Positions 8,207 through 15,629 of a stretch of DNA of 64,000 nucleotides are shown piece after piece (positions within the stretch are counted from its first letter, which is position 1; each line of letters starts with the position of its first letter). Made by a program: the position numbers and the translations under genes. The DNA is from Streptomyces litmocidini. GTDB taxonomy: Bacteria; Actinomycetota; Actinomycetes; Streptomycetales; Streptomycetaceae. Location of the stretch: the NCBI RefSeq assembly GCF_014649755.1, contig NZ_BMTQ01000016.1, forward strand, positions 1 to 64,000. The letters are read 5' to 3'. The notes below the pieces were generated by a model that was not told the DNA's origin, did not search any database, and worked only from the letters and a program-made list of their open reading frames with translations.

Positions 8207-8929
8207 ATGACCATCCGCGCGGTGCTCTGGGACGTCGACGACACGATCTTCGACTACGCGAGCGCGGACCGGACCGGGATGCGGGCGCACCTCGCCGCCG
8301 AGGGGCTGCTGGACGCCTGGGGCTCCGTGGAGGAGGCCCTGCGGCGCTGGAAGGAACTCACGGAGCTGCACTGGCGCCGGTACGAGGCCGAGGGCGGGGA
8401 CTTCCGGGAGCAGCGGCGCGCCCGGGTGCGGGACTTCCTCGGCCGGCCCGCGCTCACCACCGCCGAGGCCGACGCCTGGTTCGACCGGTACGTGGTCCAC
8501 TACGAGGCCGCCTGGGAGCTCTTCCCCGACACCGTGCCCGTCCTCGACCTGCTGGCCCGGGACTACCGCCACGGAGTGCTGTCCAACTCCAGCATCCACA
8601 ACCAGGACCACAAGCTCCGCAGGCTGGGCGTGCGCGACCGCTTCGAGGTCGTGGTGTGCGCCGCCGAGCTGGGGGTGGCCAAGCCCGCCCCGGAGGCGTT
8701 CCACGCGGCCTGCGCCGCCCTCGACCTGCGCCCCCACCAGGTGGCGTACGTCGGGGACCGGCCCGACGTCGACGCCCGGGGCGCCGTGGAGGCGGGCCTC
8801 CGGGGGATCTGGCTGGACCGCGCGGGGACCGGCGGGAGGCCCGAGCTGACCCGGATCACCGACCTCCGCCGACTGCCCGCCCTGCTGTGCGCGGATACGC
8901 GTTTTGGAGCACCGTCCACCTTCGGGTAA
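8207..8929 (+). CDS. HAD-superfamily hydrolase
   Basis: This 240-residue protein is a haloacid-dehalogenase-type phosphatase. Motif I is WDVDDTIFDY (residues 7-16, nucleophile and acid/base Asp). Motif II is VLSNSS near residue 124, motif III the Lys in GVAKPAPEAF, and motif IV GDRPDVDARGA. An alpha-helical cap domain lies between motifs I and II, as in subfamily I enzymes such as phosphoglycolate phosphatases. The ATG at 8207 was chosen because it sits just before motif I; an in-frame upstream extension is proline-rich and unlikely. The gene is co-directional with gltX and about 60 nt downstream. The substrate is unknown. Confidence 0.9.
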   Translation: MTIRAVLWDVDDTIFDYASADRTGMRAHLAAEGLLDAWGSVEEALRRWKELTELHWRRYEAEGGDFREQRRARVRDFLGRPALTTAEADAWFDRYVVHYEAAWELFPDTVPVLDLLARDYRHGVLSNSSIHNQDHKLRRLGVRDRFEVVVCAAELGVAKPAPEAFHAACAALDLRPHQVAYVGDRPDVDARGAVEAGLRGIWLDRAGTGGRPELTRITDLRRLPALLCADTRFGAPSTFG

Positions 8930-9024
8930 TGTTCTTTCTGCGCCGAGGGGAACGGGCCGAAAGGCCGGAAAGCCCCGGAAGCGCAAGCCGAGCGGGATCC
9001 CTTCTCGAAGTGATCAAGTTCCGG

Positions 9025-9096
9025 TGGCCTATGGTGTAATTGGCAGCACGACTGATTCTGGTTCAGTTAGTCTTGGTTCGAGTCCAGGTAGGCCAG
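9025..9096 (+). tRNA. tRNA-Gln (CTG)
   Basis: A 72-nt cloverleaf begins TGGCCTA and ends TAGGCCA plus G as discriminator. The anticodon stem ACTGA/TCAGT encloses the loop TTCTGGT, giving anticodon CTG. The T-arm contains GGTTCGAGTCC. CCA is not encoded. An identical copy lies at 9364-9435. Confidence 0.97.
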
Positions 9097-9135
9097 CTCG
9101 CAGAGCTCATCTGCACCTGTGGATGGCATCCACAA

Positions 9136-9208
9136 GCCCCCGTTGTGTAGCGGCCTAGCACGCCGCCCTCTCAAGGCGGTAGCGCCGGTTCGAATCCGGT
9201 CGGGGGTA
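9136..9208 (+). tRNA. tRNA-Glu (CTC), copy 1
   Basis: This 73-nt cloverleaf begins GCCCCCG and ends CGGGGGT plus discriminator A. The anticodon stem CCGCC/GGCGG encloses loop CTCTCAA, giving anticodon CTC. The T-arm is CCGGTTCGAATCCGG. CCA is not encoded. It is the first of three identical copies in the cluster. Confidence 0.97.
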
Positions 9209-9269
9209 CAGATCCTTCCCGCGGGATCACCTGGGTAGCTCCCGGTGGACCCGATGCAGGATCGCTAGG

Positions 9270-9342
9270 GCCCCCGTTGTGTAGCGGCCTAGCACGCCGC
9301 CCTCTCAAGGCGGTAGCGCCGGTTCGAATCCGGTCGGGGGTA
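9270..9342 (+). tRNA. tRNA-Glu (CTC), copy 2
   Basis: This gene is identical in sequence to the copy at 9136-9208. The bases directly after the discriminator A read CCA (9343-9345), so this copy alone appears to encode its 3' end, possibly by chance. Confidence 0.97.
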
Positions 9343-9363
9343 CCAACTGGTCTAAACCACCAG

Positions 9364-9435
9364 TGGCCTATGGTGTAATTGGCAGCACGACTGATTCTGG
9401 TTCAGTTAGTCTTGGTTCGAGTCCAGGTAGGCCAG
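9364..9435 (+). tRNA. tRNA-Gln (CTG), copy 2
   Basis: This gene is identical in sequence to the tRNA-Gln at 9025-9096, with anticodon CTG. A short hairpin (CTGGT/ACCAG, 9347-9363) lies directly before it and may mark a processing site in the shared precursor. Confidence 0.97.
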
Positions 9436-9477
9436 CGCAGTGAATCCAGGCGATCCGTCGCGTGGAACCAAGATCTT

Positions 9478-9550
9478 GCCCCCGTTGTGTAGCGGCCTAG
9501 CACGCCGCCCTCTCAAGGCGGTAGCGCCGGTTCGAATCCGGTCGGGGGTA
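9478..9550 (+). tRNA. tRNA-Glu (CTC), copy 3
   Basis: This is the third identical tRNA-Glu gene, with anticodon CTC. It is the last tRNA of the cluster and is followed within 10 nt by a strong hairpin terminator. Confidence 0.97.
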
Positions 9551-9556
9551 CGAGAC

Positions 9557-9590
9557 GAAGAAGCCCTTCCCTTCGGGGGAGGGCTTCTTC
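9557..9590 (+). terminator. Terminator of the tRNA cluster
   Basis: GAAGAAGCCC (9557-9566) pairs with GGGCTTCTTC (9581-9590), and the loop itself can fold as TCCC-TTCG-GGGA. It is followed by a short C/T run. It lies just after the last tRNA gene and before the convergent ndgR gene. Confidence 0.85.
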
Positions 9591-9675
9591 GCTGTTCGGC
9601 CCCGCGCACACAACTCCGGCCCACCGCTGCGGCGTTGGAGCGGTGGGCCGGGAACATACGGGTGAAGGGGGAGGG

Positions 9676-10392
9676 TCAGCCGTTGCGGCGGAGCGCCTCG
9701 GAGAGACGGGCGGCGGCGTCGATGACCGCCTGGGCGTGCATGCGGCCCGGGTGGCGCGTCAGGCGCTCGATGGGGCCCGAGACCGAGACGGCGGCCACCA
9801 CGCGGTTCGAGGGGCCGCGCACGGGCGCGGAGACGGACGCCACGCCCGGCTCCCGCTCGCCGATCGACTGGGCCCAGCCGCGGCGCCGCACGCCCGACAG
9901 GGCCGTCGCCGTGAAGCGGGCGCCCTGGAGGCCGCGGTGCAGCCGCTCGGGCTCCTCCCAGGCCATCAGGATCTGCGCGGACGAGCCGGCCTTCATGGTC
10001 AGCGTCGAGCCGACCGGGACGGTGTCCCGCAGGCCCGAGAGCCGCTCGGCCGCCGCCACGCAGATGCGCATGTCGCCCTGGCGCCGGTAGAGCTGGGCGC
10101 TCTCGCCGGTGACGTCGCGCAGATGCGTCAGAACGGGGCCCGCGGTCGCGAGCAGGCGGTCCTCGCCGGCCGCAGCGGCGAGCTCCGCCAGGCGCGGTCC
10201 GAGGATGAACCGGCCCTGCATGTCGCGCGCCACCATCCGGTGGTGTTCCAGTGCCACGGCGAGACGATGTGCCGTGGGTCGTGCGAGTCCCGTCGCCGCG
10301 ACCAGTCCTGCGAGGGTGGCCGGACCGGACTCCAGGGCGCTCAGGACAAGGGCTGCCTTGTCGAGAACGCCTACGCCGCTAGAGTTGTCCAT
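9676..10392 (-). CDS. ndgR: IclR-family regulator, NdgR-like
   Basis: This 238-residue regulator has an N-terminal winged helix-turn-helix (about residues 10-65, including GLARPTAHRLAVAL) and a C-terminal IclR effector domain. The ATG at 10392 gives the usual length; an upstream in-frame extension would be long and atypical. It is divergent from leuC. In S. coelicolor the IclR protein at this place, NdgR, controls leucine and other amino-acid genes and affects antibiotic production; orthology here rests on position and sequence type. The probable operator is the inverted repeat in the shared promoter region. Confidence 0.93.
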   Translation of the reverse strand: MDNSSGVGVLDKAALVLSALESGPATLAGLVAATGLARPTAHRLAVALEHHRMVARDMQGRFILGPRLAELAAAAGEDRLLATAGPVLTHLRDVTGESAQLYRRQGDMRICVAAAERLSGLRDTVPVGSTLTMKAGSSAQILMAWEEPERLHRGLQGARFTATALSGVRRRGWAQSIGEREPGVASVSAPVRGPSNRVVAAVSVSGPIERLTRHPGRMHAQAVIDAAARLSEALRRNG

Positions 10393-10417
10393 GCAACGAT
10401 ATTCGCGTCTCACTCTG

Positions 10418-10432
10418 TGAAACGCAAGTTCA
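10418..10432. promoter_or_regulatory. Candidate NdgR operator between ndgR and leuC
   Basis: The 15-bp sequence TGAAACGCAAGTTCA has TGAA/TTCA ends in inverted orientation and lies in an unusually AT-rich patch (about 10393-10440) of the divergent ndgR-leuC promoter region. IclR-type regulators often bind such repeats next to their own gene. The assignment is inferred from position and symmetry. Confidence 0.5.
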
Positions 10433-10532
10433 ATTTTCCTCGGAACCTGTGACCCTGGTGATGCGGCCGCACAACGGCCCGCGAAACGGGTCTCTAGTTG
10501 TGCCGGCGTAGACGTCGGCCGGAGGGAAAGCG

Positions 10533-11957
10533 ATGGGTAGGACACTCGCGGAGAAGGTCTGGGACGACCACGTCGTCCGGCGCGCCGAGGGCGAGCCCGA
10601 CCTCCTCTTCATCGATCTGCACCTGCTGCACGAGGTGACCAGCCCCCAGGCCTTCGACGGTCTCCGGCAGAACGGCCGGCAGGTACGGCGCCTCGACCTC
10701 ACCATCGCCACCGAGGACCACAACACTCCGACCCTCGACATCGACAAGCCGATCGCCGACCCGGTCTCCCGCGCCCAGCTGGAGACCCTCCGCAAGAACT
10801 GTGCCGAATTCGGCGTCCGGCTGCACCCGCTCGGCGACGTCGAGCAGGGCGTCGTCCACGTCGTGGGCCCCCAGCTGGGCCTGACCCAGCCCGGCACCAC
10901 CGTGGTCTGCGGCGACTCGCACACCTCCACGCACGGCGCCTTCGGCGCGCTGGCCTTCGGCATCGGCACCAGCCAGGTGGAGCACGTGCTCGCCACCCAG
11001 ACGCTGCCGCTGGCCCGCCCCAAGACCATGGCGATCACGGTCGACGGCGAGCTGCCCGAGGACGTCACCGCCAAGGACCTGATCCTGGCGATCATCGCGA
11101 AGATCGGCACCGGCGGCGGCCAGGGCTACATCCTGGAGTACCGCGGCTCCGCCATCGAGAAGCTCTCGATGGAGGCCCGGATGACCATCTGCAACATGTC
11201 GATCGAGGCCGGCGCCCGCGCGGGCATGATCGCCCCCGACGAGACCACCTTCGCCTACCTGAAGGGCCGCGCCCACGCCCCCGAGGGCGAGGACTGGGAC
11301 GCTGCCGTCGCGTACTGGAAGACCCTGAAGTCCGACGAGGACGCGGTCTTCGACGCCGAGGTCGTCATCGACGCGGCCTCGCTGGCACCGTTCGTCACCT
11401 GGGGCACCAACCCGGGCCAGGGCGCGCCGCTTTCGGCGAACGTCCCCGACCCGGCTTCGTACGAAGACGCTTCGGAGCGCCTCGCCGCCGAAAAGGCCCT
11501 GGAGTACATGGGGTTGACCGCCGGCCAGCCGCTGCGCGACATCAAGGTCGACACCGTCTTCGTAGGCTCCTGCACCAACGGCCGCATCGAGGACCTGCGC
11601 AACGCGGCCTCCCTCCTGGAGGGCCGCAAGGTCGCCGACGGCGTCCGCATGCTGGTCGTCCCCGGCTCGGTCCGGGTCGCCCTGCAGGCCGTCGAGGAGG
11701 GCCTGGACAAGGTCTTCAAGGAGGCCGGCGCCGAATGGCGGCACGCGGGCTGCTCGATGTGCCTGGGCATGAACCCCGACCAACTGGCCCCCGGCGAGCG
11801 CTCCGCGTCCACCTCCAACCGCAACTTCGAGGGCCGGCAGGGCAAGGGCGGCCGCACCCACCTGGTCTCCCCCCAGGTCGCCGCCGCCACCGCCGTCCTG
11901 GGCCACCTGGCCTCCCCGGCCGATCTGTCCGACGTCGCCACCACCGCGGGGGTCTGA
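10533..11957 (+). CDS. leuC: 3-isopropylmalate dehydratase, large subunit
   Basis: This 474-residue aconitase-family protein, with LeuD, isomerises 2-isopropylmalate to 3-isopropylmalate in leucine synthesis. The 4Fe-4S ligands are visible as Cys in GSCTNGR (about residue 347) and the two Cys of CSMCLGMNPD (about 407 and 410). Other family signatures are VCGDSHTSTHGAFGALAFGIG and a C-terminal SNRNFEGRQG. Length is standard. The ATG is preceded by GGAGGG at good spacing. leuD begins 6 nt after its stop. Control by the divergent NdgR-like regulator is likely. Confidence 0.98.
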   Translation: MGRTLAEKVWDDHVVRRAEGEPDLLFIDLHLLHEVTSPQAFDGLRQNGRQVRRLDLTIATEDHNTPTLDIDKPIADPVSRAQLETLRKNCAEFGVRLHPLGDVEQGVVHVVGPQLGLTQPGTTVVCGDSHTSTHGAFGALAFGIGTSQVEHVLATQTLPLARPKTMAITVDGELPEDVTAKDLILAIIAKIGTGGGQGYILEYRGSAIEKLSMEARMTICNMSIEAGARAGMIAPDETTFAYLKGRAHAPEGEDWDAAVAYWKTLKSDEDAVFDAEVVIDAASLAPFVTWGTNPGQGAPLSANVPDPASYEDASERLAAEKALEYMGLTAGQPLRDIKVDTVFVGSCTNGRIEDLRNAASLLEGRKVADGVRMLVVPGSVRVALQAVEEGLDKVFKEAGAEWRHAGCSMCLGMNPDQLAPGERSASTSNRNFEGRQGKGGRTHLVSPQVAAATAVLGHLASPADLSDVATTAGV

Positions 11958-11963
11958 GGAACC

Positions 11964-12557
11964 ATGGAAGCTTTCACCACGCACACCGGCCGGGCCGTCC
12001 CGCTGCGCCGCAGCAACGTCGACACCGACCAGATCATCCCGGCGCACTGGCTGAAGAAGGTCACCCGCGACGGCTTCGAGGACGGCCTCTTCGAGGCCTG
12101 GCGCAAGGACCCCGAGTTCGTCCTCAACCGCCCCGAGCGGCAGGGCGCCACGGTCCTGGTCGCCGGCCCCGACTTCGGCACCGGCTCCTCCCGCGAGCAC
12201 GCCGTCTGGGCGCTCCAGAACTACGGCTTCCAGGCGGTCATCTCCTCCCGCTTCGCCGACATCTTCCGCGGCAACTCGCTGAAGAACGGCCTGCTCACCG
12301 TCGTCCTCCCGCAGGAGACGGTGGACGCCCTCTGGGAGCTGACCGAGGCCGACCCGACCGCCGAGGTCACCGTCGACCTGGAGGCCCGCAAGGTCCTGGC
12401 CGCCGGGATCGACGCCGACTTCGAGCTCGACGAGAACGCCCGCTGGCGACTGCTCAACGGCCTCGACGACATCAGCCTCACCCTTCAGAACGAAGCGGAC
12501 ATCGCTGCCTACGAGGCTGCTCGACCGGCCTTCAAGCCCCGTACAATTACGGTCTGA
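11964..12557 (+). CDS. leuD: 3-isopropylmalate dehydratase, small subunit
   Basis: This 197-residue swivel-domain subunit completes the LeuCD enzyme. Family signatures are NVDTDQIIPAHWLKK near residue 19 and FGTGSSREHAVWAL near residue 72, which contributes to substrate binding. It is 6 nt downstream of leuC and ends just before a 16-bp-stem terminator, so leuCD is a two-gene operon. Confidence 0.98.
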   Translation: MEAFTTHTGRAVPLRRSNVDTDQIIPAHWLKKVTRDGFEDGLFEAWRKDPEFVLNRPERQGATVLVAGPDFGTGSSREHAVWALQNYGFQAVISSRFADIFRGNSLKNGLLTVVLPQETVDALWELTEADPTAEVTVDLEARKVLAAGIDADFELDENARWRLLNGLDDISLTLQNEADIAAYEAARPAFKPRTITV

Positions 12558-12572
12558 GCAGCGCTTTTCCAA

Positions 12573-12608
12573 GACTGCGCCCCCCACCGACCGGTGGGGG
12601 GCGCAGTC
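12573..12608 (+). terminator. leuCD terminator
   Basis: A perfect 16-bp stem (12573-12588 with 12593-12608) encloses the 4-nt loop GACC. It lies 16 nt after the leuD stop, with a T-containing stretch (TTGTTG) shortly after. Confidence 0.85.
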
Positions 12609-12661
12609 GCTTGTTGAGACCCCGTCGGGCGACAACTCGCCCTAGATGGCACAATCTGTGC

Positions 12662-12889
12662 ATGGAACGCGACAGCCAACTCGAGCTCTACGAGGCAGTC
12701 GCCGCCCGATTGAAGGAAGCGCACACAAGGGTGCGCTCACTGCAAGTCCCGGAGGGCGTAAGGATGGCGCTGTCCCGGAAGCTGCTGGTCGTCACGGCAG
12801 CGGCGAAGCACGATCTCAAGGACGCGGCCACGCGTCTCGACCGGTTGATGAAGGACCTCGATGAGGGCCGATTCCCAGAGGACGACTGA
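12662..12889 (+). CDS. Small conserved helical protein
   Basis: This 75-residue protein is predicted to be nearly all alpha-helical (MERDSQLELYEAVAARLKEA at its start), with charged amphipathic segments and an acidic end (FPEDD). It has no Cys, signal peptide or membrane helix. It sits between the leuD terminator and the HU gene, an arrangement I recall as common in Streptomyces. The ATG at 12662 lacks an obvious ribosome site. The function is unknown. Confidence 0.8.
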   Translation: MERDSQLELYEAVAARLKEAHTRVRSLQVPEGVRMALSRKLLVVTAAAKHDLKDAATRLDRLMKDLDEGRFPEDD

Positions 12890-13032
12890 CACCAGGAACT
12901 CCGCAACGGAACTTCCGCGTTGCGGCACTAGGGTGATTAGACCGTTTCGTGTTTGATTTGCGGTATATACATGCCTAACGTGCGAAAAAGCTTGAACACT
13001 TTCGTTCTGGCAATGTCTCCGAAGGGGAAGAC

Positions 13033-13740
13033 GTGAACAAGGCGCAGCTCGTAGAAGCGATTGCCGACAAGATGGGCGGTCGTCAGCAGGCCGCCGAAGC
13101 CGTCGACCACGTGCTCGACGCCATCGTGCGTGCCGTGGTGGCCGGTGACCGGGTCTCGGTCACCGGTTTCGGCTCGTTCGAGAAGGTCGACCGGCCGGCC
13201 CGTTACGCCCGCAACCCGCAGACGGGTGAGCGCGTCCGGGTCAAGAAGACCTCCGTCCCGCGCTTCCGTGCAGGTCAGGGCTTCAAGGACCTGGTCAGCG
13301 GCTCGAAGAAGCTCCCCAAGGGCGGCGAGGTCTCCGTCAAGAAGGCCCCCAAGGGCAGCCTCACCGGTGGCGCCTCCGCGACCGTGAAGAAGGCCGCCGC
13401 CAAGAAGGCCACCACCGCCAAGAAGGCCGCCGCGAAGAAGGCGGCCCCGGTGAAGAAGGCCACCACGGCCGCCGCGAAGAAGACCACCGCCGCCGCCAAG
13501 AAGGCCACCACGGCCGCCGCGAAGAAGGCCACCCCGGCGAAGAAGGCCACCACGGGCGCGGCGAAGAAGACCACCACCGCCGCCAAGAAGACCACCACGG
13601 CCGCCACCGCGAAGAAGGCGACCAAGGCCACCGCCAAGAAGACCGCGCCGGCCGCGAAGAAGGCCACGGCGACGAAGGCGCCCGCCAAGAAGACGACGGC
13701 GCGCAAGACGACCGCCAAGAAGACCGCCGCCAAGAAGTAG
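13033..13740 (+). CDS. hupS: HU-family nucleoid protein with Lys/Ala-rich tail (HupS-like)
   Basis: This 235-residue protein fuses a bacterial HU domain (about residues 1-95) to a long basic tail. The HU part begins MNKAQLVEAIADKMGG and has the DNA-binding arm GFGSFEKVDRPARYARNPQTG. The tail (about 100-235) is made of short repeats such as AAKKATTAAKK and resembles eukaryotic linker-histone tails. HupS, its probable counterpart, compacts DNA during sporulation. It is monocistronic: the GTG start has GAAGGGGAAG upstream, preceded by an AT-rich promoter region, and a GC-rich terminator follows. Confidence 0.95.
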   Translation: MNKAQLVEAIADKMGGRQQAAEAVDHVLDAIVRAVVAGDRVSVTGFGSFEKVDRPARYARNPQTGERVRVKKTSVPRFRAGQGFKDLVSGSKKLPKGGEVSVKKAPKGSLTGGASATVKKAAAKKATTAKKAAAKKAAPVKKATTAAAKKTTAAAKKATTAAAKKATPAKKATTGAAKKTTTAAKKTTTAATAKKATKATAKKTAPAAKKATATKAPAKKTTARKTTAKKTAAKK

Positions 13741-13761
13741 GACGCGCGGTACCGACCCGCC

Positions 13762-13791
13762 GGGCCGGGCTCCCCTCCGGGAGCCCGGCCC
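13762..13791. terminator. Bidirectional terminator after hupS
   Basis: A perfect 13-bp stem (GGGCCGGGCTCCC at 13762-13774 with GGGAGCCCGGCCC at 13779-13791) and a 4-nt loop lie between hupS and a convergent gene pair. There is no T-tract. Confidence 0.7.
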
Positions 13792-13864
13792 GCGGCGCGC
13801 CCGGACGCCCCGGTCACGCGCCCCGGCGCGCCGATCAGGCGTCTCGGCGCCCCGGCCGGGCGTC

Positions 13865-14074
13865 TCAGAAGGTCTGCAGCGTCACCAGGGTGATCCGGAG
13901 CCCCGCGCCCGACGTGCCCGGCTCGGCCTCGATCCGCACCCGCTGCCCCGGCCGCAGCAGCCGCAGCCCGCCCGCCTCGAAGGCCTCCGCCCCGAACTCC
14001 ACGGGGGTGCCGTCGTCGAGCAGCACACTGCCGCTGCGGGTCTCGGGGTCGTACGTGAACGCGGTCGCCTGCAT
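13865..14074 (-). CDS. Small beta-rich hypothetical protein (cold-shock-like fold possible)
   Basis: This 69-residue protein begins MQATAFTYDPETRSGSVLLDDG and continues with alternating hydrophobic segments including LRPGQRVRIEAE. The pattern of short beta strands recalls OB-fold or cold-shock proteins, but the RNP motifs are not clear. It ends convergently with hupS and lies 10 nt downstream of the cofC-like gene on the same strand, so the two are probably co-transcribed. Cellular role unknown. Confidence 0.75.
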   Translation of the reverse strand: MQATAFTYDPETRSGSVLLDDGTPVEFGAEAFEAGGLRLLRPGQRVRIEAEPGTSGAGLRITLVTLQTF

Positions 14075-14084
14075 GAACCGCAGC

Positions 14085-14750
14085 CTATCCGGCCGCCGTC
14101 GCCCACCGGGCGGCCGTCCGCGGGCCGAGCCCCAGCGCCAGCGCCGCCGCCAGATCCTCCCCGGTGTCCACGTCCCGGCGTACGGAATCCACCCCGGCGA
14201 GCCGGATTTCGGCCGCCCCCGAAGACAAATGCCGCACCCTCGACGCACCCCCGAATGCCGGTTCCAATTCCGCCCCCGGCGCCGCCGAGAGGAATGTCGT
14301 ACCTATTTCGGCGGCATCCGCGAGAAATGCCCTCGAAAAATTTCCGGCCGCGTCCAGGACCCGGGTCAGCTCCGCCGGCCGCAGCGCCGGGAGGTCCGCG
14401 TTGAGCGCCGCCACGCGCGCGTGCGGCCGCCTCGAACGCACGGCCCGCGCCCCGTGCGCCAGCGCCGCGTTGAGCCCCGCCCCGGGGGAGTCCGGCACGA
14501 TCCGCGCGCCCAGCGCCGCGAGCGCCGCGGCCGCCACCGGGTCGTCCGTGACGACCGCCACATCGCGCACGCGCGCGCAGTCCAGCACCGCCGCCACGGT
14601 GTCCTCGGCGAACGCCAGCGCGAGCCGGGGACGCAGCCGCCCGCCCGCCGCGGCCGCCAGCCTGCTCTTGGCCAGGGCGAGGGGCTTCAGGGGGACGACC
14701 AGGGACCAGCCGTCGTCGGCGCCGGTGCGCATCGGGGGCAGCGTCTTCAT
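14085..14750 (-). CDS. cofC: 2-phospho-L-lactate guanylyltransferase (CofC-like)
   Basis: This protein of about 221 residues resembles CofC/FbiD, which transfers GMP (or related nucleotides) to phospholactate or phosphoenolpyruvate in coenzyme F420 synthesis. The nucleotidyltransferase fold is indicated by VVPLKPLALAKSRLA near the N terminus, VVTDDPVAAAALAALGA and the metal-binding ALNADLPALRP segment. The start is uncertain: ATG codons at 14759, 14750 and 14732 are in frame, none with a strong ribosome site. It is divergent from plsC. F420 is made by Streptomyces, which supports the call. Confidence 0.85.
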   Translation of the reverse strand: MKTLPPMRTGADDGWSLVVPLKPLALAKSRLAAAAGGRLRPRLALAFAEDTVAAVLDCARVRDVAVVTDDPVAAAALAALGARIVPDSPGAGLNAALAHGARAVRSRRPHARVAALNADLPALRPAELTRVLDAAGNFSRAFLADAAEIGTTFLSAAPGAELEPAFGGASRVRHLSSGAAEIRLAGVDSVRRDVDTGEDLAAALALGLGPRTAARWATAAG

Positions 14751-14876
14751 CGGGGCCATTCTGTCCCGCCCACGCGGTCCACCGGAGGCGCCGGGGCGTA
14801 CGGTGTCACTCGACAGACCAGGAGCACGGGGCGACACTTGGCCCCCTGCCAGCCAGTCCCGGAGAAAGGTGTCCGA

Positions 14877-15629
14877 GTGCCCCGCCGCAGAATCGGCTTC
14901 TGGTACCGCCTCGCGGCGGTCATCGCCAAACCCCCCCTGGTGGTTCTGTTCAAGCGGGACTGGCGCGGCATGGAGCACGTTCCGGCCGACGGCGGTTTCA
15001 TCACCGCGGTCAACCACAACTCCTACCTGGACCCGCTGTCCTACGCGCACTACCAGTACAACACCGGCCGGGTCCCGCGCTTCCTCGCCAAGGCCGGACT
15101 CTTCAAGAGCGGCTTCGTCGGCACGATGCTCCGCAACACCGGCCAGATCCCCGTCTACCGCGAGACGACCAACGCGCTCGACGCCTTCCGCGCCGCCGTC
15201 GACGCCATCGAGCGCGGCGAGTGCGTCGCCTTCTACCCGGAGGGCACCCTCACCCGCGACCCCGAGATGTGGCCCATGGCCGGCAAGACCGGCGCCGCCC
15301 GCGTCGCGCTGATGACCAAGGCCCCCGTCATCCCGGTGGCCCAGTGGGGCGCCAACCTCGCGATGCCGCCGTACGCCAAGGAGAACAAGCTCCGCCTGTT
15401 CCCCCGCAAGACGCTGATCGTGCAGGCGGGGCCGCCCGTCGACCTCTCCCGCTTCGACGGCCTGGAGCCGACCCCCGAGGTCCTGCGCGAGGCCACCGAG
15501 GTCATCATGGCCGCCGTCACCGCCCTCCTGGAGGAGGTCCGCGGCGAGAAGGCGCCCCCCGAGCCGTACGACCACCGCAAGGCCCGCCTGGAGCAGCGGC
15601 GCAAGGCCGCCGAGGAGGGCGCCAAGTGA
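14877..15629 (+). CDS. plsC: 1-acyl-glycerol-3-phosphate acyltransferase (PlsC family)
   Basis: This 250-residue membrane-associated acyltransferase adds an acyl chain to lysophosphatidate in phospholipid synthesis. The catalytic NHNSYLDP (HX4D) motif is near residues 45-52 and the substrate-binding FYPEGTLTRDP near residue 118. The C-terminal 30 residues are highly charged. The GTG at 14877 follows GGAGAAAGG. The stop overlaps the gpsA start by four bases (GTGA). Pairing with gpsA, which makes glycerol-3-phosphate, supports a lipid role. Confidence 0.93.
   Translation: MPRRRIGFWYRLAAVIAKPPLVVLFKRDWRGMEHVPADGGFITAVNHNSYLDPLSYAHYQYNTGRVPRFLAKAGLFKSGFVGTMLRNTGQIPVYRETTNALDAFRAAVDAIERGECVAFYPEGTLTRDPEMWPMAGKTGAARVALMTKAPVIPVAQWGANLAMPPYAKENKLRLFPRKTLIVQAGPPVDLSRFDGLEPTPEVLREATEVIMAAVTALLEEVRGEKAPPEPYDHRKARLEQRRKAAEEGAK

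Noticed and set aside
9025..9550. CRISPR-like repeat array
   Set aside because: The regularly spaced identical repeats are five tRNA genes with clear cloverleaves.
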